NCBI GenBank assembly: GCA_004557805.1
Contig: SFFS01000008.1
Location: forward strand, 1-53,619
DNA from: Clostridiales bacterium
GTDB lineage: Bacteria; Bacillota; Clostridia; Christensenellales; Aristaeellaceae
DNA: 53,619 nt
Reading direction: 5' to 3'
The notes under the pieces were generated by a model that was not told the DNA's origin, did not search any database, and worked only from the letters and a program-made list of their open reading frames with translations. Shown piece after piece: positions 40,048 to 48,114 of the stretch. How positions within the stretch are numbered: the first letter of the stretch is position 1; every line of letters starts with the position of its first letter. The position numbers were made by a program, and so were the translations under genes.

Positions 40048-40917
40048 TTATTCTTTTTCCATCAGCACGCCGGCTTCCGCAGTGAACGCCAGATACGTTC
40101 TGGGCCAGAAGCGGGAGCACATGCGGCTGGCGTTTTCAGCGACGTGCCTGTCGGTGAACAGCGCGACGACGGCGCTTCCGCTGCCGGTCATCTGAGCGCG
40201 AAGCGCGCCGTAATGCTCCAGCGCCTGCGCGCAGACGGCGATTTCCGGCCGGCGCGGCACAGCGGCGGCTTCCAGCGCGTTGCCCATCGAAGCGGCCAGC
40301 GCGTGCGCGTCGCCGCCGCGAAGCGCAGCGGCGACGGCGGCGGGATCGGGGTTGCGCGGCGCTTCGGGCAGCGCGTCGAACGCGCTGAAAACCTGCGGCG
40401 TGGAAAGCCCCCGGCAGGGCTGCACGATCACCACGGGGAACGACCGGCCGCATGGCAGCGTTTCGAGCCGCTCGCCAATGCCGCGCACGCGCGCAAGGCC
40501 GCCGCGCAGCAGGAACGGAACATCCGCGCCGCACGCCTGCGCCGCATGCATCAGCTCCGCTTCCGTCAGCCCAAGCTCCCACATCAGGTTCAGCCCCAGC
40601 AGCGCGGCCGCCGCGTCGGCGCTTCCGCCGCCCAGGCCGCCTCCCACCGGGATGCGCTTGCGCAGTTCGAACTCCGCGCCCAGCGCTGCGCCCGTCAGCC
40701 CGCGCAGCACGCGCGCCGCCTTGAGGACGAGGTTATTGTCGTCGCCGGGAACGAGCGCGCCCCGCGCGCGCAGAAAAAGCGAATCCGCCGGGCGGATCGT
40801 CAGCGTGTCGCACAGCGAGACGGATTGCATAATCATATCCAGTTCGTGATAGCCGTCCTCGCGCCTGCCCAGCACGGACAGCGCCCAGTTTACCTTCGCG
40901 TTTGCAAGTAAGCGCAC
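40048..40917 (-). CDS. ispE: 4-diphosphocytidyl-2-C-methyl-D-erythritol kinase
   Basis: A 289-residue GHMP-family kinase of the methylerythritol phosphate route to isoprenoids, phosphorylating the 2-hydroxyl of CDP-ME. It opens with ANAKVNWALSVLGRREDGYHEL, where the lysine and the DGYHE motif are diagnostic, and has the ATP loop PVGGGLGGGSADAAA and the C-terminal MTGSGSAVVALF. The GTG at 40917 is chosen since GAGGA lies seven bases upstream; a TTG 24 bases earlier has no site. It is separated from the divergent DUF1292 gene by 173 bases. Confidence 0.93.
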   Translation of the reverse strand: MRLLANAKVNWALSVLGRREDGYHELDMIMQSVSLCDTLTIRPADSLFLRARGALVPGDDNNLVLKAARVLRGLTGAALGAEFELRKRIPVGGGLGGGSADAAAALLGLNLMWELGLTEAELMHAAQACGADVPFLLRGGLARVRGIGERLETLPCGRSFPVVIVQPCRGLSTPQVFSAFDALPEAPRNPDPAAVAAALRGGDAHALAASMGNALEAAAVPRRPEIAVCAQALEHYGALRAQMTGSGSAVVALFTDRHVAENASRMCSRFWPRTYLAFTAEAGVLMEKE

Positions 40918-41019
40918 AGCAGTTTCCTCTTTCTGGAGCAATTCCGGCGGCTGCCGGTCCGGCTCTGCGGCATGATTTGATTGATATTCTCCGCCTTTTC
41001 GGGAAAACCTTCAAAATGC

Positions 41020-41048
41020 TTGCTTTTTCGGGCGCGTGTTGATATAAT
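41020..41048 (+). promoter_or_regulatory. Promoter of the DUF1292 gene
   Basis: TTGCTT (41020-41025) and a perfect TATAAT (41043-41048) are separated by 17 bases, with TG one base before the -10 box (extended -10). Confidence 0.78.
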
Positions 41049-41090
41049 GCCCTCGCAAACAGCACAAAAACGCGAAACCGGAGGATTATC

Positions 41091-41462
41091 ATGAACGAAG
41101 AAGATCGCGATATCGTAGAGTTTACCGACGAAGAAGGCAACAGCATTCTGCTGGAAGTCCTGGATACTTTCTACTATAACGGCGAAGAGTTCGCCGTGCT
41201 GGCCGACTACGTGGAAGACGAAGAAGACGACGGCGAAACCGCCGCCTGCGATTGCGCCCAGAGCGAAGGCTGCGCCTGCTGCGGCGGCTGCGGCGAAGGC
41301 GATGAAGAGGGCGAGGACGTTTACCTGATGAAGATCGTCACTTCCACCAACGAGGAAGGCGAAGAAATGGAAGAATTCATCCCCGTTGAGGACGACGACC
41401 TCATGGAAAAGCTGATCGAAATCGTGCAGACCCGCTTTGGCGAGGACGACGAAGAAGAATAA
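41091..41462 (+). CDS. DUF1292 family acidic protein with Cys-rich insert
   Basis: A 123-residue, very acidic protein. The DUF1292 fold is recognisable in DIVEFTDEEGNSILLEVLDTFYYNGEEFAVLADY and VYLMKIVTS followed by FIPVEDDDLMEKLIEIVQTRF. Between the two halves lies an insert with seven cysteines, including the run CACCGGCG, which might bind metal. In other clostridia this family often neighbours ruvX or Holliday-junction genes, and its function is unknown. Here it stands alone with its own promoter and terminator. GGAGG precedes the ATG. Confidence 0.85.
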   Translation: MNEEDRDIVEFTDEEGNSILLEVLDTFYYNGEEFAVLADYVEDEEDDGETAACDCAQSEGCACCGGCGEGDEEGEDVYLMKIVTSTNEEGEEMEEFIPVEDDDLMEKLIEIVQTRFGEDDEEE

Positions 41463-41474
41463 GCCTGACCGAAT

Positions 41475-41505
41475 AAAACGCCTGCCGGATACGTCAGGCG
41501 TTTTT
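41475..41505 (+). terminator. Terminator of the DUF1292 gene
   Basis: aaaacgcctg (41475-41484) and caggcgtttt (41495-41504) form the stem, with a T run to 41505. The next gene starts 25 bases later on the same strand, so some readthrough is likely. Confidence 0.85.
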
Positions 41506-41529
41506 CCTATTCTCTGCGAGGGTGTGCGT

Positions 41530-42615
41530 ATGAAAAACGGTGCAAAAAAAGCGCTGCGCGCGCTGGTCTGCCTGCTTGCGGCGCTACTGCTTGCGTTGGC
41601 GGGATATATCGCGTATCTGTTTCTTTCCTATAGCCGCCTGCCCGATCTGCTGCCGCTGACGGTGGAGAACGGCGATTCCGCCGCGCCGCGAACGGAAACG
41701 AAATATTCGCTCCTTTCCTTCAACGTCGGCTTCGGCGCGTATGAGCCGGATTTCGGCTTTTTCATGGATGGAGGAACGGAATCGCGCGCGTTTTCCAGGG
41801 AGCGGCTGGAGAAGAACCTTGCGAACATCGCCGCGTTCCTTCAGAATGAGAAAGCGGATTTCCTGTTCCTTCAGGAGGTGGACGAGGACGGTACGCGTAC
41901 CTATCATGTCAACGAGCGCGAAGTGCTGACGAACGCGCTGGACGACTATGCCGCCGTATGGGCGCAGAACTGGGATTCGGCGTATCTGTTCTATCCGTTC
42001 ACCCAGCCGCACGGCAAAAACCGCGCCGGGATGCTGACCTTCAGCCGCTTCGGCGTTTCCTCGGCGCTGCGGCGCAGCCTGCCGGTGGAGACGGGCTTTA
42101 TGAAGCTGCTCGACCTCGACCGCTGCTACAGCGTCAGCCGCGTTCCGCTTGAGAACGGCTCAGAACTGGTGCTGTATAACGTGCATCTTTCGGCGTACAC
42201 CTCCGACGGAACGATTGCGGGCCGGCAGCTGGAAATGCTCGTAGCCGACATGGCTGCGGAATATGCGAAGGGGAATTACGCCGTGTGCGGCGGCGATTTT
42301 AACAAGGACGTGCTGGGCGACAGTCCGGAAACCTTCGGCATGGAGGACAGCGGTTATAACTGGGCGCAGCCGATTCCGCCGGAAATTTTCGAGGGGACCG
42401 GCCTTTCGCTCGTCGCGCCCATCGACAGGGAGAACCCCGTGCCCTCCTGCCGCAACGCCGACGGAGAATACTATGAGGGCCAGTACGTGGTGACGGTGGA
42501 CGGGTTCATCGTCTCGGACAACGTGAACGTACTGCAAAGCACGGTGATCGACACCGGCTTTGCCTATTCCGACCATAACCCGGTGCGGTTGACCTTCTCG
42601 CTGGCCGCACAGTAA
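41530..42615 (+). CDS. Membrane-anchored endonuclease/exonuclease/phosphatase family protein
   Basis: A 361-residue protein anchored by one N-terminal membrane helix (LVCLLAALLLALAGYIAYLF) with the catalytic domain outside. The EEP-fold residues are all visible: the asparagine in LLSFNVGFGAYE, glutamate in FLFLQEVDEDG, histidine in NVHLSAYT, GGDFNKD, and the final SDHNPV. The family includes phosphodiesterases for nucleic acids, sphingomyelin and inositol phosphates, so the substrate is open. GAGGG precedes the ATG. It is followed by uvrC after 16 bases without a terminator. Confidence 0.88.
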   Translation: MKNGAKKALRALVCLLAALLLALAGYIAYLFLSYSRLPDLLPLTVENGDSAAPRTETKYSLLSFNVGFGAYEPDFGFFMDGGTESRAFSRERLEKNLANIAAFLQNEKADFLFLQEVDEDGTRTYHVNEREVLTNALDDYAAVWAQNWDSAYLFYPFTQPHGKNRAGMLTFSRFGVSSALRRSLPVETGFMKLLDLDRCYSVSRVPLENGSELVLYNVHLSAYTSDGTIAGRQLEMLVADMAAEYAKGNYAVCGGDFNKDVLGDSPETFGMEDSGYNWAQPIPPEIFEGTGLSLVAPIDRENPVPSCRNADGEYYEGQYVVTVDGFIVSDNVNVLQSTVIDTGFAYSDHNPVRLTFSLAAQ

Positions 42616-42631
42616 AAAAACGGAGGATTTC

Positions 42632-44482
42632 ATGAACGAAACGCTGCGCCTGAAAATTGCCATGCTGCCCGACAGCCCCGGCTGCTATCTGATGAAGCAC
42701 GCGGGCGAGATTATCTATGTCGGCAAGGCGAAGAACCTTAAAAACCGCGTGCGCAGCTATTTTATGCAGAAGGAGCACACGCCCAAGGTGGCGGCGATGA
42801 TCGCCAAGATCGAGGATTTCGACATCATTCTCTGCGAAACGAACCTCGAGGCGCTGATGCTCGAATGCAACCTCATCAAGCTGCATAAGCCGTATTACAA
42901 TATCCTCCTCAAGGACGACAAGCATTATCCCTATATCCGCATCGACGAGCGCGAGCCGTATCCGCGGGTTACGATGGTGCACCGCATGGAGAAGGACGGC
43001 GCGAAGTATTTCGGGCCGTATATCGGCGGCGGAGCGGTGCGCGAGGTGCTGGAGGTGCTGCGGCAGACGTTTCCGCTGCGCACGTGCAGCCAGGTTCCCA
43101 ACCCCGACAAGCCGCGCAGGCCGTGCGTGCATTACGAGATTGGGCAATGTACGGCGCCCTGCGCCGGAAAAATCACCCCCGAGGCATACGGCGAAACGGT
43201 GAAGCAGGTCGTCGCGTTTCTCGGCGGCAAGACGGAGCAGGTGCTCAAAGCGATGAAGGCGCAGATGGCCGAGGCCGCCGCGCAGCTGCAATTCGAGAAG
43301 GCGGCGCTTCTGCGCGACCGCATCCGCGACGTGGAGGGGCTGCTCGAACGGCAGCTGGCGCAGTCGACCTCCGGCGGCGAGCGCGACGTGATCGCCGTCT
43401 GGTCGGACGGTCTGGATGCGATGTGCGAAGTGCTGCACATTCGCGGCGGGAAGATGATCGGCGGCGATAATTTCGCGCTGGAACGCGCGGGCGACGAGGA
43501 AACGGCCGCGGTGATCGGCGATTTTCTTTTGCAGTATTACGAGGATGGGCGGCTTCTGCCGCGGGAGGTGCTCTGCCAGGCGCTGCCGGAGGATGCGGAC
43601 GAGATTGCCAGCATTCTTACCGAGCGGCGCGGGGGAACGGTACGCCTGATTGCGCCGCAGCGCGGCGAAAAGCGCGCGCTGGTGCTCATGGCTGAAAAAA
43701 ACGCGCGCGACGCGCTGGAAAAGCGCAACGCCCGCGCAAAAGTCACTTACGAGCGCACCGTCGGCGCGGCGAAGGCGCTGGCCGAGGCGATCGGCATGCA
43801 GACTGTGCCGCGGCGTATCGAGGGCTACGACAACAGCAACATTCAGGGCGCGCAGCCGGTTGCGTCGATGGTCGTGTTCATCGATGGAAAGCCCGCGCGC
43901 AAGGAATACCGGCATTTTAAAATCAAAACCGTCGTGGGCGCGAACGACTTCGCCACAATGGAAGAGGTGCTGGGGCGGCGCTTCCGCCGCGGCCTTGCCG
44001 AGCATGAGGAACATCCCGATTCCGGCTTCGGCGACCTGCCCGACCTGATCCTGATCGACGGCGGCCCGGAGCAGCTGGCCTTCGCGCGCCGAGCAATGCA
44101 CGCGGCGGGCGCGGAGATTCCGATGTTCGGGCTGGCAAAACGGCTGGAGGAAATCTGGCTGCCGGACGCCGACGCGCCGATTCTGCTCGACCGCCATTCG
44201 CCCGCGCTGTATCTGATCCAGTCTGTGCGCGACGAGGCGCACCGCTTCGCCATCACGTTCCACAGGCAGCTGCGCTCGAAGCAGACCATCCGCTCGCGGT
44301 TGGAGGAAATTCCGGGCGTGGGGCCGAAGCGCAGGACAGCGCTGTTTAAGGCGTTCGGGTCGCTCGAGGGCGTGAAGAAGGCCAGCGTAGAGGAGCTGGC
44401 CGCCGTGGACGGCATGAGCCGCCCGGCCGCGGAGGCGGTCTACGCATGGGCGCGCAGGGAAGAGGAGAAGAAAAAGCGATGA
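42632..44482 (+). CDS. uvrC: Excinuclease ABC subunit C
   Basis: A 616-residue nuclease of nucleotide excision repair making the 3' and 5' cuts around lesions held by UvrB. The N-terminal GIY-YIG domain reads DSPGCYLMKHAGEIIYVGKAKNLKNRVRSYF. A UVR motif near residue 205 (LQFEKAALLRDRI) binds UvrB. The RNase H-like domain is at YDNSNIQGAQPVASMVVF and DLILIDGGPEQL, and a helix-hairpin-helix pair closes the protein (LEEIPGVGPKRRTALFKAFGS). The length is normal. The start follows CGGAGGA. Its stop overlaps the next start by ATGA. Confidence 0.97.
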   Translation: MNETLRLKIAMLPDSPGCYLMKHAGEIIYVGKAKNLKNRVRSYFMQKEHTPKVAAMIAKIEDFDIILCETNLEALMLECNLIKLHKPYYNILLKDDKHYPYIRIDEREPYPRVTMVHRMEKDGAKYFGPYIGGGAVREVLEVLRQTFPLRTCSQVPNPDKPRRPCVHYEIGQCTAPCAGKITPEAYGETVKQVVAFLGGKTEQVLKAMKAQMAEAAAQLQFEKAALLRDRIRDVEGLLERQLAQSTSGGERDVIAVWSDGLDAMCEVLHIRGGKMIGGDNFALERAGDEETAAVIGDFLLQYYEDGRLLPREVLCQALPEDADEIASILTERRGGTVRLIAPQRGEKRALVLMAEKNARDALEKRNARAKVTYERTVGAAKALAEAIGMQTVPRRIEGYDNSNIQGAQPVASMVVFIDGKPARKEYRHFKIKTVVGANDFATMEEVLGRRFRRGLAEHEEHPDSGFGDLPDLILIDGGPEQLAFARRAMHAAGAEIPMFGLAKRLEEIWLPDADAPILLDRHSPALYLIQSVRDEAHRFAITFHRQLRSKQTIRSRLEEIPGVGPKRRTALFKAFGSLEGVKKASVEELAAVDGMSRPAAEAVYAWARREEEKKKR

Positions 44483-45240
44483 AAATGAGCGCACGGGAAG
44501 AAATCACCTATAACATTCTGCTGATGATTCTGGAAGGGAAAGCGACGCTCGTCTCCGAGGGCGACGGGTGGCTGCTGGCGCAGAGCAATCCGCGCACGCC
44601 TGCGTGGCTGTATCTTACCTGCGAGCCCGGCGTGGCGGCGCAGAAGGCGATTTGCGAGGCGCTCGAAGCGCGCCTTGCGGAGAACCCGGAGCTGCGCGTG
44701 ACGGCTGATCCGCGCTTTGCGCGGAAAACGCTGGAAGCCCTCGCCGTCCAAACGGGCCGCGCTCTGCGCGAGACAATGCCGATGATCGCCTATGCCTGTA
44801 TGCGCGTAAGCGGCGTGCCTTCCAGCGGACGGATACGCCGTCCCACGCCCGCCGATCGCGGCGCGCTGGCGGAGCTGATCCGCCAGATGGCCGCCGATGC
44901 GGAAGGGCAGACGCTCTCCGACGGCGAGGCCGCCGGGTTTGCCGATGCGATGGCGAACTCCGACCGGCTTTGCCTGTGGGACGACGGCGGCGTGCGCGCC
45001 ATGGCGCTGATCGCCCACCGCACGGAACGCTATGCGCGCCTGAACACCGTCGTAACCGACCGCGCGCAGCGCGGCAAGGGGTACTGTGGCATGCTTATGG
45101 CCGCGCTTTCCGAAGAACTGCTTTCGCAGGGCGTAACGCCCATGCTCTATGCCGATGCGCGCAACCCGGCTTCCAACGGCGCTTACCGACGCGTGGGCTT
45201 CGAGGAGGCGGGCCGGGCGACGGAGTACGCGCTGGGGTGA
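44479..45240 (+). CDS. GNAT acetyltransferase with extra N-terminal domain
   Basis: A 253-residue protein. The last 130 residues are a GNAT domain: RRPTPADRGALAELI at its start, TVVTDRAQRGKGYCGMLMAALSEELLSQG for acetyl-CoA binding, and ADARNPASNGAYRRVGFEEAGR at the end. The first 115 residues look like the inactive GNAT-like half seen in double-GNAT proteins such as the MSMEG/FR47 group. Its ATG at 44479 overlaps the uvrC stop (ATGA), so it is translationally coupled. The substrate is unknown. Confidence 0.85.
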   Translation: MKMSAREEITYNILLMILEGKATLVSEGDGWLLAQSNPRTPAWLYLTCEPGVAAQKAICEALEARLAENPELRVTADPRFARKTLEALAVQTGRALRETMPMIAYACMRVSGVPSSGRIRRPTPADRGALAELIRQMAADAEGQTLSDGEAAGFADAMANSDRLCLWDDGGVRAMALIAHRTERYARLNTVVTDRAQRGKGYCGMLMAALSEELLSQGVTPMLYADARNPASNGAYRRVGFEEAGRATEYALG

Positions 45241-45267
45241 GGAGCGAGGGGACGAGGGGGGAACGAT

Positions 45268-45307
45268 GCGGGGAAAACTTTCTTTAGAAAAAGAAAGCTT
45301 TCCCCGC
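45268..45307. repeat. Long hairpin, probable dispersed intergenic repeat
   Basis: gcggggaaaactttctt (45268-45284) pairs with aagaaagctttccccgc (45291-45307) with one mismatch in 17. The A/T-rich centre between G/C clamps and the following ccccttt stretch resemble palindromic elements scattered in intergenic DNA of many clostridia. It is not followed by a T run. The rest of 45241-45380 shows no gene. Confidence 0.55.
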
Positions 45308-45392
45308 GCCCCTTTCAAAGAAATCATTTGGGATTTCAAAGGATGGGGATTTTTTAGGGAACCTTCGGGCAGAATGATGCTCGGAGGTTTTT

Positions 45393-45761
45393 ATGCGTTT
45401 GAGTTCTTTTCTGTTTCCGAAGTGCTGGAATCTGCGCGTGGTGGGGCGCAGCGATGCGGAGGACGATCAGCGGCAGAAGCTGGTCGTGCGCGACGCGGCG
45501 CTGCGTGCGGCGCGCGAGCGCCCAATGAATCTGCGCGCGATCCGGCGTGCGGCGCGGCGTGTTGACAAAACCGCGCGCGTGCGAATGGTATTGTATCCGC
45601 CGGAAGCGCCGCGCATGACGGTGCAGATAACGCTCGGGCAGGGGCGCGGCCGCAACTGGCTGGGAATGCTCTTTCCGGAGGCGTTCGGCGTGCCGGAGAC
45701 GGGGCCGGTACGGTTTCGGTGGTGGTTTGCAGAGCTGTTGAAAGGATGGGGATGGCTATGA
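45393..45761 (+). CDS. spoIIR: Short SpoIIR-like protein
   Basis: A 122-residue protein. LRVVGRSDAEDDQRQKLVVRDAAL corresponds to the SpoIIR start (usually HVIANSDSxxDQALKLKVRDAVL), and VQITLGQGRGRNWLGMLFPEAF to its end (usually VxIGEGxGxNWWCVLFPP). SpoIIR is the forespore signal that triggers SpoIIGA to process pro-sigma-E. Normal members have about 200 residues and a signal peptide; this one has no hydrophobic N-terminus and lacks most of the middle region. It still has a strong ribosome site (GGAGG), so it may be expressed. It could be a reduced paralogue or a decaying copy. It overlaps the sleB-like gene by ten bases. Confidence 0.6.
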   Translation: MRLSSFLFPKCWNLRVVGRSDAEDDQRQKLVVRDAALRAARERPMNLRAIRRAARRVDKTARVRMVLYPPEAPRMTVQITLGQGRGRNWLGMLFPEAFGVPETGPVRFRWWFAELLKGWGWL

Positions 45762-46444
45762 TGCGCCGGGCGATTGCGGTGGTGCTGGCCGTGCTGACGG
45801 TGCTGTGCGCAGCGCTGGCGGGCGCGGCGATCTGGTTCGCGGCCAGCGCGGAGACGGTATACTGGGGTTCGCGCGGCGAAACCGTGAGTCAGGTACAGAC
45901 GAAGCTGAAGCAATGGGGCTATTACACGGGCAGCGTGGACGGCGTGTTCGGGCAGAGCACATACGACGCGGTGGTGTGGTTTCAGCGCGCCAACGGGCTC
46001 ACGGCGGACGGAACCGTCGGCGGCGCGACGCTTACGGCTTTGGGGATTTCCGCGCAGAGCGCGGAAGGGACGACGGTCGCCAGCGCCGCGGGGGAGAGCG
46101 ACGTGTCGCTGCTGGCGCACTGCGTGTATGGAGAAGCGCGCGGGGAACCGTATGTGGGCAAGGTGGCCGTAGCGGCGGTGGTGCTCAACCGGGTGCGGAG
46201 TTCGTCGTTTCCGAATACGATTTCGGGCGTGATCTATCAGGAAGGGGCGTTTACGTGCGTATCGGACGGTCAGCTGTATCTGACGCCGGATGAGGATGCG
46301 TACAGGGCGGCGCGGGATGCGCTGAACGGCTGGGATCCGACGTATGGGTGTTTGTATTATTACAATCCTGCGACGGCGGTGAGCGCATGGATCTGGTCGC
46401 GCGAAGTGCGATTGACGATCGGCGCGCACTCGTTCGCAGTGTAA
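45752..46444 (+). CDS. sleB: Spore cortex-lytic enzyme, SleB-like cell wall hydrolase
   Basis: A 230-residue exported hydrolase. A signal or anchor helix (AIAVVLAVLTVLCAALAGAAIWFAA) is followed by a PG_binding_1 domain (VSQVQTKLKQWGYYTGSVDG, then FGQSTYDAVVWFQRANGL) and a Hydrolase_2 domain with the catalytic glutamate in HCVYGEARGEPYVGKVAVAAVVLNRV. SleB is a lytic transglycosylase acting on muramic-lactam cortex during germination and normally needs YpeB, encoded next. Starts at 45752, 45758 and 45761 are possible; 45752 has AAAGGA at five bases. It overlaps the spoIIR-like stop. Confidence 0.88.
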   Translation: MAMMRRAIAVVLAVLTVLCAALAGAAIWFAASAETVYWGSRGETVSQVQTKLKQWGYYTGSVDGVFGQSTYDAVVWFQRANGLTADGTVGGATLTALGISAQSAEGTTVASAAGESDVSLLAHCVYGEARGEPYVGKVAVAAVVLNRVRSSSFPNTISGVIYQEGAFTCVSDGQLYLTPDEDAYRAARDALNGWDPTYGCLYYYNPATAVSAWIWSREVRLTIGAHSFAV

Positions 46445-46742
46445 GGAAACGGCAGGCAATAGAAGCGGGAAATACGGTGCGAAACGAGCGCCCCCGGAGG
46501 AAGAACGCGACGTTTGAGCGTCGAAAGCAGCGCGCAGTGTTCATACCGAATGAATGCCGCAGCGCTGCGCCCCCAGAAACGTCGCAGCAGCGCATTGCCG
46601 CATTTCTGCGATAACGCTGCGCTTCATTCCCTTCCGCAACCGCTTTGCAGCCTGTAGCCCTACAGCCCGCGCACCAAAAAAGCGGGGCGCCGCCCCGCAA
46701 AAACAAAACCGTCTTTTGACTCCAGCAGAAGGAGATCGCAGC
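46445..46742. other. Intergenic region between sleB and ypeB
   Basis: No gene is supported. A loose inverted repeat pairs the sequence near 46551-46575 (gaatgaa and gcagcg) with that near 46611-46630 (cgctgcg and ttcattc). A tight stem gcggggc (46682-46688) with gccccgc (46692-46698) is flanked by A runs on both sides; with no T run it is not a normal rightward terminator. No clear promoter for ypeB was found. Confidence 0.45.
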
Positions 46743-48020
46743 ATGAAAAAGCATCGTTCCGTTCCGGTGATTCTGTTCCTGTCAATCGCGCTGGCGGCGG
46801 CCGCCGCGCTTGCATTCTGGCAGTTTAAGACCGCGCAGGCTGCTGAGATTACTGTCCGCGCGGGGCGCGAACGCGCCTATTACAGCGCGCTCGACGCGCT
46901 GACAAACCTCGAGACCGATCTTTCCAAAGCGCTGATCGCCTCCGGCCCCGGGCAGCACGCGCTGCTGCTGGGCCGCGTTTCGACGCTTGCCGCCGCCGCT
47001 TCGGAGAACCTGTCGGCGCTGCCGGCCGCTTACGGTGCGGATGAGGCCGGGCTGAAGTTCCTCAGCCAGACGGGCGAATATGCGCAGACCCTCGCGACGG
47101 CCGCCGCCGAGGGCCGCACGCTTACCGAAACCGACGTGCAGCAGCTTTCGGCGCTGATGCAGAAAAGCGGCGAACTGCGCCGCCATCTCGAAAGCGGCGC
47201 GGGCTTCGCTTACGACGCGCCCGGCGAGGAGCAGAAGCTTTCCGGAATCGAATATCCGTCGCTCCTCTACGACGGCCCGTTCTCCGACGGCATCCGCCAG
47301 GGAACGCCGCGCGGCATCAGCGGCGAGGAGATTACGGCGGAACAGGCCGTGGAGGCGGGGCGCGCGTTTCTCGGCGCGGACCGCGCGCAGCGCGCCGCCG
47401 ATATGCAGGGCCCAATCCCGTGCTGGGGCGTGGCGGCGCAGAAGGGCGGCGTGGCCGTCAATATGCAGGTGACGCGGCAGGGCGGCAAAATCCTCTGGAT
47501 GGCGCCGGAGACGGCGGGTTTCGACGCGGCGCTTGAAATGGATGCGTGCGTCGAGCGCGCGCAGGCGTTTCTCGCGGAGCATGGCTTTGGGCGGATGCAG
47601 CCCAGCTTTACGCAGCAGTACGACGGCCTCGCCGTCGTCAGCTTTGCGGCCGAACAGGACGGCGTAATCCTTTACCCCGATCTTGTCAAGGCACAGGTGC
47701 GCATGGATACCGGCGATGTGGTCGGCCTGGAGGCCAATAATTTCTGGATGAACCATATGCAGCGGGAAAACCTTACGCCCGCGGTGGATGAATCGCAGGC
47801 GCTTCGCGCCGTGTCGGGCCGCCTGACCGTGACGGGCGCAAGGCTGTGCGTTATCCCCGTGGACGACGGGCTGAACAGCGGAAAGACCGAGAAGCTCTGC
47901 TGGGAAATCGCGGGCGACTGGTCGGGAAGCCGGTATCTGACGTATATCGACGCGGAGACGGGCGAGGAGGAAAAGGTGCTCAAAGTGGTGCAGGGAAACG
48001 GGGGAACGTTGACGATTTAA
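46743..48020 (+). CDS. ypeB: Germination protein YpeB
   Basis: A 425-residue protein with an N-terminal membrane helix (VILFLSIALAAAAALAFW). The following region has YYSALDALTNLETDLSKALIASG, typical for YpeB, and the C-terminal half holds PepSY-like domains (ITAEQAVEAGRAFLG, then DACVERAQAFLAEHGF, and a final GSRYLTYIDAETGEEEKVLKVV). In Bacillus, YpeB and SleB need each other to be stable in the dormant spore. AAGGAG precedes the ATG. It follows sleB after 298 bases. Confidence 0.9.
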   Translation: MKKHRSVPVILFLSIALAAAAALAFWQFKTAQAAEITVRAGRERAYYSALDALTNLETDLSKALIASGPGQHALLLGRVSTLAAAASENLSALPAAYGADEAGLKFLSQTGEYAQTLATAAAEGRTLTETDVQQLSALMQKSGELRRHLESGAGFAYDAPGEEQKLSGIEYPSLLYDGPFSDGIRQGTPRGISGEEITAEQAVEAGRAFLGADRAQRAADMQGPIPCWGVAAQKGGVAVNMQVTRQGGKILWMAPETAGFDAALEMDACVERAQAFLAEHGFGRMQPSFTQQYDGLAVVSFAAEQDGVILYPDLVKAQVRMDTGDVVGLEANNFWMNHMQRENLTPAVDESQALRAVSGRLTVTGARLCVIPVDDGLNSGKTEKLCWEIAGDWSGSRYLTYIDAETGEEEKVLKVVQGNGGTLTI

Positions 48021-48076
48021 GCGGAGCGCAGCTTTTCCGGCGGCAAAAACCGCCGGAGATTTCCATGATAACCCCG

Positions 48077-48114
48077 CCCCTTCCGGGCAAACTGAACCCG
48101 GGAGGGGATTTTTT
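48077..48114 (+). terminator. Terminator-like hairpin that includes the htrA ribosome site
   Basis: ccccttccggg (48077-48087) pairs with cccgggagggg (48097-48107) with one mismatch in 11, around a nine-base loop. Six T follow (48109-48114) and the ATG of the protease gene comes next. The right arm contains GGGAGGGG, the ribosome site of that gene, so the same structure could end ypeB transcription and hide the htrA start signal. Confidence 0.75.

Noticed and set aside
46682..46698. GC-rich hairpin before ypeB as a terminator of sleB
   Set aside because: It is flanked by A runs on both sides rather than a T run on the plus strand, so it would only fit a leftward transcript, and no leftward gene is present.
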